Positions 33,801-43,025 of a stretch of 64,000 nt of DNA are shown here, in pieces. Made by a program: the position numbers and the translations under genes. Source of the DNA: Beutenbergia cavernae DSM 12333 (GTDB taxonomy: Bacteria > Actinomycetota > Actinomycetes > Actinomycetales > Beutenbergiaceae); the NCBI RefSeq assembly GCF_000023105.1, contig NC_012669.1:3535025-3599024 (forward strand). The letters are read 5' to 3'. Each line of letters starts with the position of its first letter. Positions within the stretch are counted from its first letter, which is position 1. The notes beneath the pieces were generated by a model, which was not told where the DNA came from, did no database searches, and worked only from the letters and a program-made list of their open reading frames with translations.

Positions 33801-34875
33801 GGGGCTCACGTTCGGGCTGCACCTGCTCGTCGCGGCGAGCCGCTGGCTCGACTTCCGCACCCAGATCAAGGACGTGTTCGGGACCCGGCTGGAGCTCCGG
33901 CTGGGCGACCCGATGGACTCGGAGTTCGACCGCCGGGTCGCCGCGAACGTGCCGAAGGACCGGCCGGGCCGCGGGCTCATCGCGTCGAAGCACCACGTGC
34001 TGACGGCCCTGCCGCGGATCGACGGCGACGGCGACGCCGCCACGCTGGGCGGCGGCGTCGAGCACCTCATCGAGGCGGTCACGAAGTCGTGGACCGGGCC
34101 CGCCGGGCCGAAGCTGCGCCTGCTGCCCGAGCGCATCGACCTCGACGCCATCCGCGCGACCGCCGGCCCGGAGGATCGCCGCATCCTGCTCGGGATCGAC
34201 GAGTCCGCCCTCGCTCCCGTGGGCCTGGACCCGCGTGAGGACGCGCACCTGTACGCGTTCGGCGACGGCGGCTCGGGAAAGTCGGCGCTCTTGCGTGGCG
34301 TCGCGTCCGAGGTGCGCCGGCTGTACACCCCGGAGCAGGCGCAGATCTTCGTCGTCGACTACCGGCGGTCACTCCTCGCGGAGATCCCGGACGAGTACCT
34401 CGCCGGGTACTTCACGACGAACGACCAGGCGCTCGGCGAGATCGACGGTCTCGCGGGCTACCTGCGTGGCCGTCTGCCAGGCCCCGACGTGACGCCGGCG
34501 CAGCTCCGTGCCCGCTCCTGGTGGACGGGCGCCGAGGTGTTCGTGCTCGTGGACGACTACGACCTGGTCGCGACGACGCAGGGCAACCCGATCTCGCCGC
34601 TCATCACGCTGCTGGCTCAGGCGGGCGACGTCGGGCTCCACCTCGTCGTGACCCGTCGCACGGGCGGCGCGAGCCGGGCGATGTACGACGGCGTCCTGCA
34701 GAACCTGCGCGATCTCGCCGCTCCGGGCCTGGTGCTCTCCGGTGACCCGTCGGAGGGTGCCCTGGTGGGGACGGCGAAGCCGCGGCCCGGCGTCCCCGGG
34801 CGCGGCCAGCTCGTCACCCGCGAGCACGGCCTGCAGGTCGTGCAGATGGCGTTCTCGCCCCCGACGACCCTCTGA
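30883..34875 (+). CDS. eccC: Type VII secretion ATPase EccC (fused EccCa-EccCb)
   Basis: A 1330-residue FtsK/SpoIIIE-type motor. Two N-terminal helices (about residues 43-90) are followed by three ATPase domains with Walker A loops GATGSGKS (about 488), GGPRTGKS (about 842) and GDGGSGKS (about 1127). Domain 1 has a full Walker B (LLIVADEFSEL); domains 2 and 3 have VVDGW and LVDDYD. EccCa and EccCb, separate proteins in ESX-1, are fused here as in ESX-3/5. It binds and powers export of the WXG100 substrates. AGAGGGG precedes the ATG. It ends next to a tandem-repeat intergenic region. Confidence 0.96.
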   Translation: MTVAATSAPTRRVEPPRLPSGQVTLQPPPEIIKPEGASNTLTTIMPMLGSVGSIAIIMLGSGGGGPQRIIMGGAILVASLGFVVVNIMRQRSQHKADVMASRREYLAYLAELRETVRKAGRMQRRHAEWMLPDPAALPVVAEEGSRVWERGPGDPDVLHVRVGRATLPLALELLPPETPPLAQLDPVSASAAHRFLVTHEEQRDLPLPLDLQSLARVEVAGGETEARALTRAMLAHLATFVSPESLQIAVIASDAALGEWEWAKWLPHTYSTRERDGLGAARMIASSLAGLDGMLPKGLEERGRFSVAGAQALPHVIVVVDGGDVSAPHPIFSADGVQGVTVIELPERWDELTDPMTARLLLHPAIGSGPQAGRTPLELLRVGAPPVQGLADRLSVSGAEATARRLTPLHVSGGEEGSGPRQQVSSELVDLLGIGDIRDLDVDVTWRPRLPRDRLRVPIGLTTQGQPIHLDIKESAQGGMGPHGLIIGATGSGKSEVLRTLVMALAVTHSSEDLNFVLVDFKGGATFAGMAEMPHVSAVITNLGEELTLVDRMQDALKGEMVRRQELLRAAGNFANVSEYEKARKGGRTDLAPLPALLIVADEFSELLAAKPEFTELFVAIGRLGRSLQMHLLLSSQRLEEGRLRGLESHLSYRIGLRTFSAAESRTVLGVPDAYTLPGVPGMGYLKPDTTTMIQFRASYVSGPPPARRRAVTASGATGGVRIEPFTAAPVLLPERPDEPEPAAPGEPAETRATFDIAVELMEGRGPAAHQVWLPPLVIPNTYDDLMPDLAVDPVLGLHSAGWRGAGDLVVPLGIVDRPLEQQRDTLTISLGGAGGHMAIVGGPRTGKSTALRSVVTGLALTRTPAEVQFYVLDFGGGAFTPYADLPHVAGVASRAEPDVVRRIVAEIDGLIDARELYFREHGIDSIETYRQRRAAGRVDDGYGDIFLVVDGWSTLRAEFDQLEMEIQTLAGRGLTFGLHLLVAASRWLDFRTQIKDVFGTRLELRLGDPMDSEFDRRVAANVPKDRPGRGLIASKHHVLTALPRIDGDGDAATLGGGVEHLIEAVTKSWTGPAGPKLRLLPERIDLDAIRATAGPEDRRILLGIDESALAPVGLDPREDAHLYAFGDGGSGKSALLRGVASEVRRLYTPEQAQIFVVDYRRSLLAEIPDEYLAGYFTTNDQALGEIDGLAGYLRGRLPGPDVTPAQLRARSWWTGAEVFVLVDDYDLVATTQGNPISPLITLLAQAGDVGLHLVVTRRTGGASRAMYDGVLQNLRDLAAPGLVLSGDPSEGALVGTAKPRPGVPGRGQLVTREHGLQVVQMAFSPPTTL

Positions 34876-34920
34876 CTCCGGACCGAGAGCGACTCGCTCC
34901 CGACCACGGCGAGCCCCCAC

Positions 34921-35011
34921 GAAGGCGCAGAGAACCCCTCGCGCGAAGGCGCACAGAACCTCTCGCGGTGCCGCACACAACCTCTCGCGGTGACACACAG
35001 AACCTCTCGCG
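34921..35011. repeat. Degenerate 22-24 bp tandem repeats
   Basis: Four units begin at 34921, 34945, 34968 and 34990; all contain a variant of CACAGAACCTCTCGCG. A partial fifth follows. CGCGAGGGG at 35025-35033 is the inverse of the CCCCTCGCG in unit 1, so the block may fold. It lies between the convergent eccC and polyprenyl synthase genes and holds no gene. Confidence 0.8.
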
Positions 35012-35041
35012 AAGGTGGGACGACCGCGAGGGGTGCGGGCG

Positions 35042-36046
35042 TCAGGCGAGGCGGTCGACGACGAGCGAGGCGAAGACGGCGAGCGCGCGCTTCACGGGCG
35101 AGTCGGGCAGGCCGTCGAGCTCGGCGACGGCGTCGGCCGCCCACGCCCGCGCGAGGTCGCGCGCCTCGTCGAGGACGTCGTGCGCGCGCAGCTCCGCCAG
35201 GACGGCGTCGAGCGCGGCGTCGTCGGACAGGTCGCCGTCGAGGCGCTCCAGGACCGCCCGACCCGCGTCGTCGACGGCGCCCCGGTCCGCGCGGGCGCGC
35301 AGCAGCAGCACCGGCATCGTGGCGACGCCCTCGCGCAGGTCGGTGCCCGGAGTCTTGCCGGTCACGTCGGCGTCCGAGAGGAGGTCGATGACGTCGTCGG
35401 CGAGCTGGAACGCGACGCCGACCTTCTCGCCGTACCTCACGACGGTGCCGAGCGCGTCCGCGCCCACCCCCGAGAACATCGCGCCGTACTGCGCGGAGGC
35501 GGCGATGAGCGACCCCGTCTTGCCCGCGAGGACGTCGAGGTAGTGCTCGACGGCGTCCTCGCCGTCCTGCGGCCCGATCGTCTCGTGCAGCTGGCCGAGG
35601 CAGAGCCGCTCGAACGTCTCGGCCTGCACCCGGACGGCGTCCGGGCCGAGCTCGGACACCAGCCGGGACGCCCGCGCGAAGAGCAGGTCGCCCGTGAGGA
35701 TCGCCACCGAGTTCCCCCACACCTCGTGGGCGCTGGGCGCGCCTCGACGCGTGGGGGCGGAGTCCATGACGTCGTCGTGGTACAGGGTCGCGAGGTGCGT
35801 GAGCTCGACGGCGACGGCCGCCTCGAGCACGGCGTCCGACGTCCCGCTCCCGAGCTGCGCGGTCAGCAGGGCCAGCGCCGGGCGCATCCGCTTCCCGCCG
35901 GCGTTGACCAGGTGGCGCGACGGGGCGTCGGCCAGGATCTCGGTACTGCTCACAGCGGCGGCCAGGCGTCGCTCGACCTCGACCAGGCCGTCGGCGACGA
36001 CCCGTTCGAGCGCGGCGTCGCCGAGCGGTAGCGGTGCGGTGGTCAC
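35042..36046 (-). CDS. Long-chain polyprenyl diphosphate synthase
   Basis: A 334-residue trans-isoprenyl synthase. The first aspartate-rich motif is D91-D-x-x-D95 (HDDVMD) and the second D217-D-x-x-D221 (ADDVID); GGKRMRP near residue 50 binds diphosphate. Together with small residues before the first motif this is the long-chain (octa/nonaprenyl) type that supplies the menaquinone tail. The GTG start overlaps the nuoN stop by four bases, so it is the last gene of the nuo transcript, as often in actinobacteria. Confidence 0.92.
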   Translation of the reverse strand: MTTAPLPLGDAALERVVADGLVEVERRLAAAVSSTEILADAPSRHLVNAGGKRMRPALALLTAQLGSGTSDAVLEAAVAVELTHLATLYHDDVMDSAPTRRGAPSAHEVWGNSVAILTGDLLFARASRLVSELGPDAVRVQAETFERLCLGQLHETIGPQDGEDAVEHYLDVLAGKTGSLIAASAQYGAMFSGVGADALGTVVRYGEKVGVAFQLADDVIDLLSDADVTGKTPGTDLREGVATMPVLLLRARADRGAVDDAGRAVLERLDGDLSDDAALDAVLAELRAHDVLDEARDLARAWAADAVAELDGLPDSPVKRALAVFASLVVDRLA

Positions 36047-37638
36047 ACCACGAACTTAGTGGCCTGCGCGAGCAGGTCGAGCACGGGCGTCGGCCAGACG
36101 CCGAGCACGAGCGTCGCCGCCGCGGTGAGCGCGACGGCCACCGCCGTGAAGCCCTGCGAACGGACGACGGTGGTGGACGGCGCGCCCGCCTCCTCCGCCG
36201 GCGACGTGAAGAACATCAGCACGATGATGCGGACGTAGAAGAACGCGGCGGCGGCACTGGCGAGGACGCCGACGACGACGAGGGGCCACGCGCCGCCGTC
36301 GATCGCCGCGGCGAACGCCACGAACTTCCCGACGAAGCCGGACGTGAGCGGGATCCCCGCGAACGACAGCAGGTACAGGGCGAAGACCGTCGCGACCACG
36401 GGGCTGCGGCGGCCGAGGCCCGCCCACTGGGCGAGGTGCGACGCCTCGGCGGTCACGTTGCCCTCGGCGTCCCGCTCCCGCACGAGCGCCACCAGGGCGA
36501 ACGCCCCGATCGTCGCGAGCCCGTACGCGAGCAGGTAGAAGAACACCGACGAGATGCCCTCCGGCGACATCGCGACCACACCCACGAGGAGGAAGCCCGC
36601 GTGAGCCACCGAGGAGTACGCGAGCGTCCGCTTCATGTCGGTCTGCACGATCGCCAGGACCGTCCCGACCACCATCGTGAGGACGGCGACGACCCACAGG
36701 AACGGCTGGATGTCCCAGGTCATGGCCGGCGCGACGACGTAGACGACGCGGAGCAGCGCGCCGAACGCCGCGACCTTCGTGCACGCGGCCATGAAGCCGG
36801 TGATCGGCGTCGGGGCGCCCTGGTACACGTCCGGCGTCCACGCGTGGAACGGCACGGCGCCCACCTTGAACAGCAGGCCGGAGATGAGCAGCACGAGGCC
36901 GACGACGAGCAGGCCGTCCATCCCCGTGGTCGCCTGGGTCGCGGCGTGGATCTCGCCGATCGCCACCGACCCCGAGTACCCGTACAGCAGCGCGATGCCG
37001 AACAGCAGCAGGGCTGACGAGAACGCACCCAGCAGGAAGTACTTCATCGACGCCTCCTGCGAGAGGAGCCGACGGCGTCGGGCGAGTCCCGAGAGCAGGT
37101 ACAGCGGCAGCGAGAGCACCTCGAGCGCGATGAACAGCGTGAGCAGGTCGCCGGCCGCCGGGAACACGAGCATGCCGCCGACCGAGAACAGCACGAGCGG
37201 GTAGACCTCGGTCTGCACGAGTCCGGCGCGCCGGGCGCGGTCCTCGTAGTCGGAGCCCGGCACCGACGCCCCCTGCGGGGCGAAGGCGTCCTCGCTGCCC
37301 GGGGCGCCACGCCGGCCCCGCTCCGCGATGACGAGGATGCCGACGAAGGCGAGGATCGCGATGATGCCCTGCGCCGCGAGGGCCGGCCCGTCCTCGACGA
37401 GCTGCCCGACGACGACGGTGCTCGGGGCGCCGCCGCCGCCACCGATGACCTCCGCCCAGCGCCAGGCGATCGCGCCGAAGGCGCCGGCAGCGGCGAGCAG
37501 GGCGAGCGTGACCTGGACCGGGCGACGCACGCGGCGCGGCGCGAACGCCTCGATGAGCACGCCGAGCACGGCGGCGCCGAGCACGATGAGGATCGGAGCC
37601 AGCGAAGCCCACTGGATGACCGGCTGGACGAAGTTCAT
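36043..37638 (-). CDS. nuoN: NADH-quinone oxidoreductase subunit N
   Basis: A 531-residue proton-pumping antiporter-type subunit of complex I with about fourteen membrane helices. The family core is visible: a lysine helix region (LLFKVGAVPFHAWTPDVYQG) and, in the next helices, MKRTLAYSSVAHAGF. The ATG overlaps the nuoM stop by four bases (ATGA). A frame open further upstream reads inside nuoM and is not used. There is an unusually long polar loop near residues 110-160 (glycine- and serine-rich). Confidence 0.95.
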   Translation of the reverse strand: MNFVQPVIQWASLAPILIVLGAAVLGVLIEAFAPRRVRRPVQVTLALLAAAGAFGAIAWRWAEVIGGGGGAPSTVVVGQLVEDGPALAAQGIIAILAFVGILVIAERGRRGAPGSEDAFAPQGASVPGSDYEDRARRAGLVQTEVYPLVLFSVGGMLVFPAAGDLLTLFIALEVLSLPLYLLSGLARRRRLLSQEASMKYFLLGAFSSALLLFGIALLYGYSGSVAIGEIHAATQATTGMDGLLVVGLVLLISGLLFKVGAVPFHAWTPDVYQGAPTPITGFMAACTKVAAFGALLRVVYVVAPAMTWDIQPFLWVVAVLTMVVGTVLAIVQTDMKRTLAYSSVAHAGFLLVGVVAMSPEGISSVFFYLLAYGLATIGAFALVALVRERDAEGNVTAEASHLAQWAGLGRRSPVVATVFALYLLSFAGIPLTSGFVGKFVAFAAAIDGGAWPLVVVGVLASAAAAFFYVRIIVLMFFTSPAEEAGAPSTTVVRSQGFTAVAVALTAAATLVLGVWPTPVLDLLAQATKFVV

Positions 37639-39158
37639 CGGGCGCCTCCCGCCAGAGCGAGCACGTCGGAGATCGGCGTGAGCACGTCGAGTGCCGGGGC
37701 CGGGTAGAAGCCGAGCACGAGCATGGCGGCGACGATCGGCACCATGACCCACCGCTCGCGCCCGCCGAGGTCGGGCAGGCTCGCGAGCGGTCCGTCACCC
37801 GGTGGCGGCCCGGTGAAGATCCGCTGGTAGGTGAGCAGGACATAGATGGCGGCGATGATCACGCCGGCGGTCGCGACGACGCCGGCCACCGCCGACGCGT
37901 CGAACGACCCCAGCAGCACGAGGTACTCCGGCACGAAGCCGGACAGTCCGGGCAGCGCGATCGACGCCAGACCGGAGACGAGGAAGATGCCGGCGATGAC
38001 GGGTGTGACCTTCTGGAGGCCGCCGTAGTCGTCGATCCGGCGGGACTTCCCGCGGTCCGTGAGGAACCCGCTGACGAGGAACAGCCCGGCGGTCGAGATG
38101 CCGTGCGCGAGCATGTAGAGCATCGCGCCCGTCAGCGCCACCGAGGACCCGACGTAGATGCCGAGCACGATGAACCCGAAGTGGGACACGGACGTGAACG
38201 CCACGAACCGCATGAGGTCCTGCTGGCCGATCGCGACGAGCCCGCCGTAGATGATCGACACCAGCGCGAGCACGATGATCGCCGGGGCCGCCCACGCGGA
38301 CGCCTCCGGGAACAGCGGCAGGCAGAGCGCGATCATGCCGAACGTGCCGACCTTGTCGAGCACGCCCACGAGCAGCGTCGACGTCCCCGCCGGCGCCTGA
38401 GCCGCGGCGTCGGGCAGCCAGGTGTGGACGGGCCACATCGGCGCCTTGACGGCGAACGCGATGAAGAACGCGGCGAACAGCCACCGCTGCAGCACCGGGT
38501 CGGCGACCACGCCGGAGAGGTTCGCGATGAGGAAGCCGTCGGGCCCGCCCGGACCCTGGAAGTACACGGCGATGACGCCCGCGAGCATGATGAGCCCGCC
38601 GGCGAGCGAGTACAGCAGGAACTTCACGGCGGCGGCGCGACGGGCCGGCCCGCCGTACAGACCGATCAGGAAGTAGACCGGCAGCAGCATCGCCTCGAAG
38701 AGGACGTAGAACAGGAACACGTCCTGCGCGGCGAAGACGGCGATCATCATCGCCTCGAGGGCGAGGACGAGCGCGACCATCCCGGCCTGCCGCCGCAGCG
38801 CGGCGCGGCTGCCGGGGGCGCCGACGGCGTCGTCGCGCGCGTCGTTCCACCCCGCCGCCAGCACGAGCGGCACGAGGAACGTCGCGAGCAGCACCATGAG
38901 CAGGCCGAGGCCGGTGAGGCCGACGGCGTAGCTGGCGCCGATCGCGGGGATCCAGCTGTGCGTCTCGGTGAACTGCGGGACGGCGGCGTCGGCCACCTCG
39001 AACTGCGTGGCCATCGCGATCGCCCCGCCGAGGACGGCGACGGAGACGACGAGCCCGATGATGCGGGAGGCCCGGTGCAGGGCAGGGACCAGCCACACCA
39101 GCACGGCGGCGACGAGCGGGACGACGATGAGCGTCGTGATCCAGGGCAGGGTGCTCAC
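37635..39158 (-). CDS. nuoM: NADH-quinone oxidoreductase subunit M
   Basis: A 507-residue proton-pumping subunit with about fourteen membrane helices. It shows the family segments VKAPMWPVHTWLPDAAAQAP and QQDLMRFVAFTSVSHFGFI (in parts), with the conserved pumping lysine and the glutamate of FYVLFEAMLLPVY in the N-terminal half. GTG start, four-base overlap downstream with nuoN; ten bases separate it from nuoL. Confidence 0.96.
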   Translation of the reverse strand: MSTLPWITTLIVVPLVAAVLVWLVPALHRASRIIGLVVSVAVLGGAIAMATQFEVADAAVPQFTETHSWIPAIGASYAVGLTGLGLLMVLLATFLVPLVLAAGWNDARDDAVGAPGSRAALRRQAGMVALVLALEAMMIAVFAAQDVFLFYVLFEAMLLPVYFLIGLYGGPARRAAAVKFLLYSLAGGLIMLAGVIAVYFQGPGGPDGFLIANLSGVVADPVLQRWLFAAFFIAFAVKAPMWPVHTWLPDAAAQAPAGTSTLLVGVLDKVGTFGMIALCLPLFPEASAWAAPAIIVLALVSIIYGGLVAIGQQDLMRFVAFTSVSHFGFIVLGIYVGSSVALTGAMLYMLAHGISTAGLFLVSGFLTDRGKSRRIDDYGGLQKVTPVIAGIFLVSGLASIALPGLSGFVPEYLVLLGSFDASAVAGVVATAGVIIAAIYVLLTYQRIFTGPPPGDGPLASLPDLGGRERWVMVPIVAAMLVLGFYPAPALDVLTPISDVLALAGGAR

Positions 39159-39168
39159 GACGTCCCTC

Positions 39169-41097
39169 TCAGACCCGCGCCGCGAGGAGCGCCGCGGCGG
39201 CGATGACGGTTCCGGCCAGGATCAGCGCGGCGTAGGAGCGGACGTAGCCGTTCTGCCAGCGACGCCAGCGCTCGCCCGCGCCGACGGTACCGGACGCGAG
39301 CGAGGCCACGGCCCCGTCGACGACGGCGGTGTCCGCGTACACGAGCGAGCGGGTGAGGTACTGGCCCGGCCGCATGAAGATCCCTTCGTTGACCTCGTCC
39401 TGGTACAGGTCGCGCCGAGCCGCCCGCGTGAGCACGGATCCGGTGGGCGCGAGCTGCGGCACCGGCGCGGCGCCGTACTGCCGCCAGGCCAGCAGGGCTC
39501 CGGCGGCGACCAGCACGAGCGTGGCCGTCATGATCGCCGGCACGGGCAGCACGGGGTCGTGGTGCTCGACGTGCCCGGTCACCGGCTCGAGCCACGTGCT
39601 GAACCGGCCCCCGGCCGACAGCACCCAGCCCAGGCCGGCGGAACCGATCGCGAGCACCACCATCGGCGCCGTCATCAGCCACGGCGACTCGTGCGGGTGC
39701 CGCAGCGGAAGGGCGGTGCCCGGGTTCGCGGATGCGGCGACGACCTCGCGCTGGTCGGTCCAGCGCGCCTTCCCGTGGAACGTCATGAAGAAGACGCGCG
39801 ACATGTAGAACGCGGTGATCCCGGCGCCGAGCAGGGTGACGGTGCCGAACACCCACGGCTGCCAGCCGTCGCCCACGAACGCGGACTCGATGATCTTGTC
39901 CTTGCTCCAGAACCCCGAGAACGGGGGGACGCCGAGGATCGCGAGCCAGCCGAGGCCGAACGTGGCCCAGGTGACGACCATGACCTTGCGCAGCGCCCCG
40001 TACCGGCGCATGTCGGTGTCGTCGTCCATGCCGTGCATGACGGAGCCGGCACCGAGGAACAGCCCGGCCTTGAAGAAGCCGTGCGTCACCAGGTGGAAGA
40101 TCGCGAACGCGTACCCGATCGGCCCGAGGCCGGCGGCCAGCATCATGTACCCGATCTGCGACATGGTCGACGCCGCGAGAGCCTTCTTGATGTCGTCCTT
40201 CGCGCAACCGACGATCGCCCCGAACAGCAGCGTGATCGCGCCGACGATGACGACGACGAGCTGCGCCGTCGGCGACGCCTCGAAGATCGGACCGGACCGT
40301 ACGACGAGGTACACACCCGCCGTGACCATCGTCGCGGCGTGGATGAGCGCCGAGACCGGCGTCGGGCCTGCCATCGCGTCGCCGAGCCACGCCTGCAACG
40401 GGAACTGCGCGGACTTGCCGCACGCGGCGAGGAGCAGCATGAGGCCCATCGCCGTCAGCGCACCCTCGGAGAGACCCGGAGCGGCGTCGAGCACCTCGGA
40501 GAAGCCCACCCCGCCCACGTGGTGGAACATCAGCATCATCGCGATGAGCAGTCCGACGTCGCCCACGCGGTTCATGACGAACGCCTTCTTCGCCGCGACC
40601 GCGTACTCGGTGTTGTGGTTCCAGAAGCCGATGAGCAGGTACGACGCGAGACCGACGCCCTCCCAGCCGACGAACAGCAGCGCGAACGAGTCGGCGAGCA
40701 CCAGCAGCAGCATGGCCGCGACGAACAGGTTGAGATACGCGAAGAAGCGGCGGCGAGCGGCGTCGTGCGCCATGTACGCCACCGAGTAGACGTGGATCAG
40801 GGTGCCGACGACCGTCACGAGCAGCACGAACGTCACGGACAGCGGGTCGATCCGCAGGCCCGCGTCGACGTCGAGGGCACCCGCCGGGATCCACGAGAAC
40901 AGGTGGACGTCCTGGACGCGCTCGTCGGCGGGCAGGCCGGCGACCTCGAGCGCCACGAGCACCCCGACGACGGCGGCGGCAGCGGAGGCGGCGAGGCCGA
41001 GCCAGTGGCCCCACCGGTCGGCGGCGCGGCCGAGCAGCAGGAGCACGCCCGCCGACGCGAGCGGCAGGGCGACGAGCAGCCAGGCAGAAGCGATCAT
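39169..41097 (-). CDS. nuoL: NADH-quinone oxidoreductase subunit L
   Basis: A 642-residue subunit, the largest antiporter-like part of complex I, with some sixteen membrane helices including the lateral helix at the C-terminus. SVAYMAHD and FFAYLNLF near residues 110-125, then [20 protein letters not shown] and [19 protein letters not shown], give the family signature and the pumping lysines. Ten bases separate it from both nuoK and nuoM, each gap with a purine-rich RBS. Confidence 0.96.
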   Translation of the reverse strand: MIASAWLLVALPLASAGVLLLLGRAADRWGHWLGLAASAAAAVVGVLVALEVAGLPADERVQDVHLFSWIPAGALDVDAGLRIDPLSVTFVLLVTVVGTLIHVYSVAYMAHDAARRRFFAYLNLFVAAMLLLVLADSFALLFVGWEGVGLASYLLIGFWNHNTEYAVAAKKAFVMNRVGDVGLLIAMMLMFHHVGGVGFSEVLDAAPGLSEGALTAMGLMLLLAACGKSAQFPLQAWLGDAMAGPTPVSALIHAATMVTAGVYLVVRSGPIFEASPTAQLVVVIVGAITLLFGAIVGCAKDDIKKALAASTMSQIGYMMLAAGLGPIGYAFAIFHLVTHGFFKAGLFLGAGSVMHGMDDDTDMRRYGALRKVMVVTWATFGLGWLAILGVPPFSGFWSKDKIIESAFVGDGWQPWVFGTVTLLGAGITAFYMSRVFFMTFHGKARWTDQREVVAASANPGTALPLRHPHESPWLMTAPMVVLAIGSAGLGWVLSAGGRFSTWLEPVTGHVEHHDPVLPVPAIMTATLVLVAAGALLAWRQYGAAPVPQLAPTGSVLTRAARRDLYQDEVNEGIFMRPGQYLTRSLVYADTAVVDGAVASLASGTVGAGERWRRWQNGYVRSYAALILAGTVIAAAALLAARV

Positions 41098-41107
41098 CGT
41101 GTCCTCA

Positions 41108-41407
41108 TCAGTTCTTCAGCAGGCTGAGCTCGTCGACGGAGACGGACCTGCGGGCGCGGTAGATCGACACGATGATCGCGAGACCCACGACCACCTCGGC
41201 CGCCGCGACGACCATGACGAAGAACGCCACCACCTCGCCGGTGAGCGTGCCGTGCAGCCGGCCGAAGGCCACGAACGCCAGGTTGGACGCGTTGAGCATG
41301 AGCTCGACGCCCATGAACATGATGATCGCGTTGCGGCGCACGAGGACCGTGGCGGCCCCGATCGTGAACAGGAGGCCGGACAGCACGAGGTAGTTCACCA
41401 GGGTCAT
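41108..41407 (-). CDS. nuoK: NADH-quinone oxidoreductase subunit K
   Basis: A 99-residue subunit with three membrane helices. [19 protein letters not shown] begins it, [16 protein letters not shown] carries the conserved helix-2 glutamate, and [19 protein letters not shown] has the second glutamate, both part of the proton path. The ATG overlaps the nuoJ stop by four bases. Confidence 0.96.
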   Translation of the reverse strand: MTLVNYLVLSGLLFTIGAATVLVRRNAIIMFMGVELMLNASNLAFVAFGRLHGTLTGEVVAFFVMVVAAAEVVVGLAIIVSIYRARRSVSVDELSLLKN

Positions 41408-42264
41408 CGCTGCTCCCCCTGCTCGGGTTCCGGTGCGGCTGGGCCGGGTGGTTCGTTGCCCGGGACGTCGATCGTGGCGACGAACGGCCCGGCGGCGATG
41501 TCGGCCACGCGGCTGTCGATCTGCTCGGGCGTCAGCTCCTGGCCGCGGATCCGGATGACGCGCGGCACCGACTCCTCGATCGGCCGGCCCTGGGCATCGA
41601 GCGCGGGCGCGTCGGCCGCGTTGTGCGTCGCGTACACGCCCGGTGCCGGCAGCGGGGTCAGCACCTTCGAGCCCTCGCCGGCGCCGTAGGCCCGCATCCG
41701 CAGGTCGAGCGTCGCCCGCTGGTCACGCTTGCGGCCGAGGCGCTCCCGGTGGGTGAGCGTGATCGCGCCGAGCGCGGCCGTGATGAGGAGCGCGCCGACG
41801 AGCTCGAACGCGAACACGAACTGGCCGAAGATCAGGCGCGCGACGCCGACCGGGTTGCCGTCGGTGTTCACCTCGGCGAGACCCTGCGCATCCGGCAGCG
41901 TCGCCGTCGCGATGACGCCGATGAGGACGCTCGCCAGGCCGACGCCGAACAGGACGGCGATCCACCGCTGCCCCTGGAGCGTCTCGACCACCGAGTCGGA
42001 CGCGTCGACCCCGACGAGCATGAGCACGAACACGAACAGCGTCATGACGGCGCCCGTGTACACGACGACCTGGGCGACGCCGAGGAACGGTGCCTCGAGC
42101 GCCGTGTAGAGGAACGCGAGGGCGACCATGACGAACACGACGCTGATCGCCGCGTGCACGGCCTTGCGAGCGAAGAGCAGCCCGAGGGCGGCGATGACCA
42201 TGAGCGGCGCGAGGACCCAGAACAGCACCGCCTCGCCCGTGCTGATCTCCAGGGCGCCGCTCAC
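41404..42264 (-). CDS. nuoJ: NADH-quinone oxidoreductase subunit J
   Basis: A 286-residue subunit with five membrane helices in its first 170 residues ([19 protein letters not shown] and [19 protein letters not shown] are typical). The remaining ~110 residues form a soluble, proline-rich tail, a common actinobacterial extension. GTG start with a four-base overlap to nuoI; ends overlapping nuoK. Confidence 0.95.
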   Translation of the reverse strand: MSGALEISTGEAVLFWVLAPLMVIAALGLLFARKAVHAAISVVFVMVALAFLYTALEAPFLGVAQVVVYTGAVMTLFVFVLMLVGVDASDSVVETLQGQRWIAVLFGVGLASVLIGVIATATLPDAQGLAEVNTDGNPVGVARLIFGQFVFAFELVGALLITAALGAITLTHRERLGRKRDQRATLDLRMRAYGAGEGSKVLTPLPAPGVYATHNAADAPALDAQGRPIEESVPRVIRIRGQELTPEQIDSRVADIAAGPFVATIDVPGNEPPGPAAPEPEQGEQR

Positions 42265-43025
42265 CGGGCGGCCTTCGCGCGTTCGGCGGTGGCCTCGGCG
42301 TCCGCGGCCGCTCGGGCGGCGGGCAACGTCGGGTCGTCGGGGCGCTGCTCGGCGACCCAGTCGACCTGGTCGGTGGTGGGGCCGGTGACCTCACCGCGGT
42401 AGTAGTCGTCGTCCACCGTGCCGGCGACCATCGGGTGCGGCGCGGCGAGCTGGCCCTCCCGCAGCGGCGCGAGCAGCTCGTCCTTCGTGAAGATGAGCCC
42501 CTCGCGCGTCGGGCCGGCGAGCTCGAAGTCGTTCGTCATCGTCAGGGCCCGGGTCGGGCACGCCTCGATGCACAGCCCGCAGAAGATGCACCGCAGGTAG
42601 TTGATCTGGTAGACGCGGCCGTACCGCTCGCCCGGGGAGAACTGGGCGTCGGGCGAGTTGTCGGCGCCCTCCACGTAGATCGCGTCGGCCGGGCAGGCCC
42701 ACGCGCACAGCTCGCACCCGATGCACTTCTCGAGCCCGTCGGCGTACCGGTTCAGCTGGTGCCGCCCGTGGTAGCGCGGCTGGGTCGGCTTCTTCTCGAA
42801 CGGGTACTGCTCCGTCATCGACGGCCGGAACATCGACGAGAACGTGACGCCGAACCCGGCGACGGGCGCCAGGAGCTCCCCGAGCCCGCCCTTCTCGCCG
42901 GACTCCGGCTCGGGTCGCGCGGGCGCCTGGCGCTTCGCGGGCGGCGCTGCGGGACGACGCCGGGCCGGCGCAGCGCCCTTCGGCTGCGGGCGGCCGGTCG
43001 CCGGCCGCTTCTTCGGCTCAGCCAT
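42261..43025 (-). CDS. nuoI: NADH-quinone oxidoreductase subunit I
   Basis: A 254-residue iron-sulfur subunit with two ferredoxin motifs, [12 protein letters not shown] and [12 protein letters not shown], which hold two 4Fe-4S clusters on the way to the quinone site. Before the core lies an Ala/Pro/Arg-rich extension of about 45 residues, and the C-terminus is also extended with alanine-rich sequence. GGAGGAGG precedes the ATG, which supports the long N-terminus. It starts eight bases inside the nuoH 3' end. Confidence 0.95.
   Translation of the reverse strand: MAEPKKRPATGRPQPKGAAPARRRPAAPPAKRQAPARPEPESGEKGGLGELLAPVAGFGVTFSSMFRPSMTEQYPFEKKPTQPRYHGRHQLNRYADGLEKCIGCELCAWACPADAIYVEGADNSPDAQFSPGERYGRVYQINYLRCIFCGLCIEACPTRALTMTNDFELAGPTREGLIFTKDELLAPLREGQLAAPHPMVAGTVDDDYYRGEVTGPTTDQVDWVAEQRPDDPTLPAARAAADAEATAERAKAAR

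Noticed and set aside
30802-34248. A 1148-codon open frame antisense to eccC
   Set aside because: Its translation is Arg/Gly/His-rich low complexity with no domain; the plus strand encodes a complete three-ATPase EccC.
34921-35011. Possible CRISPR array
   Set aside because: The units are directly abutting with no spacers, are degenerate and only four; no cas genes are near.
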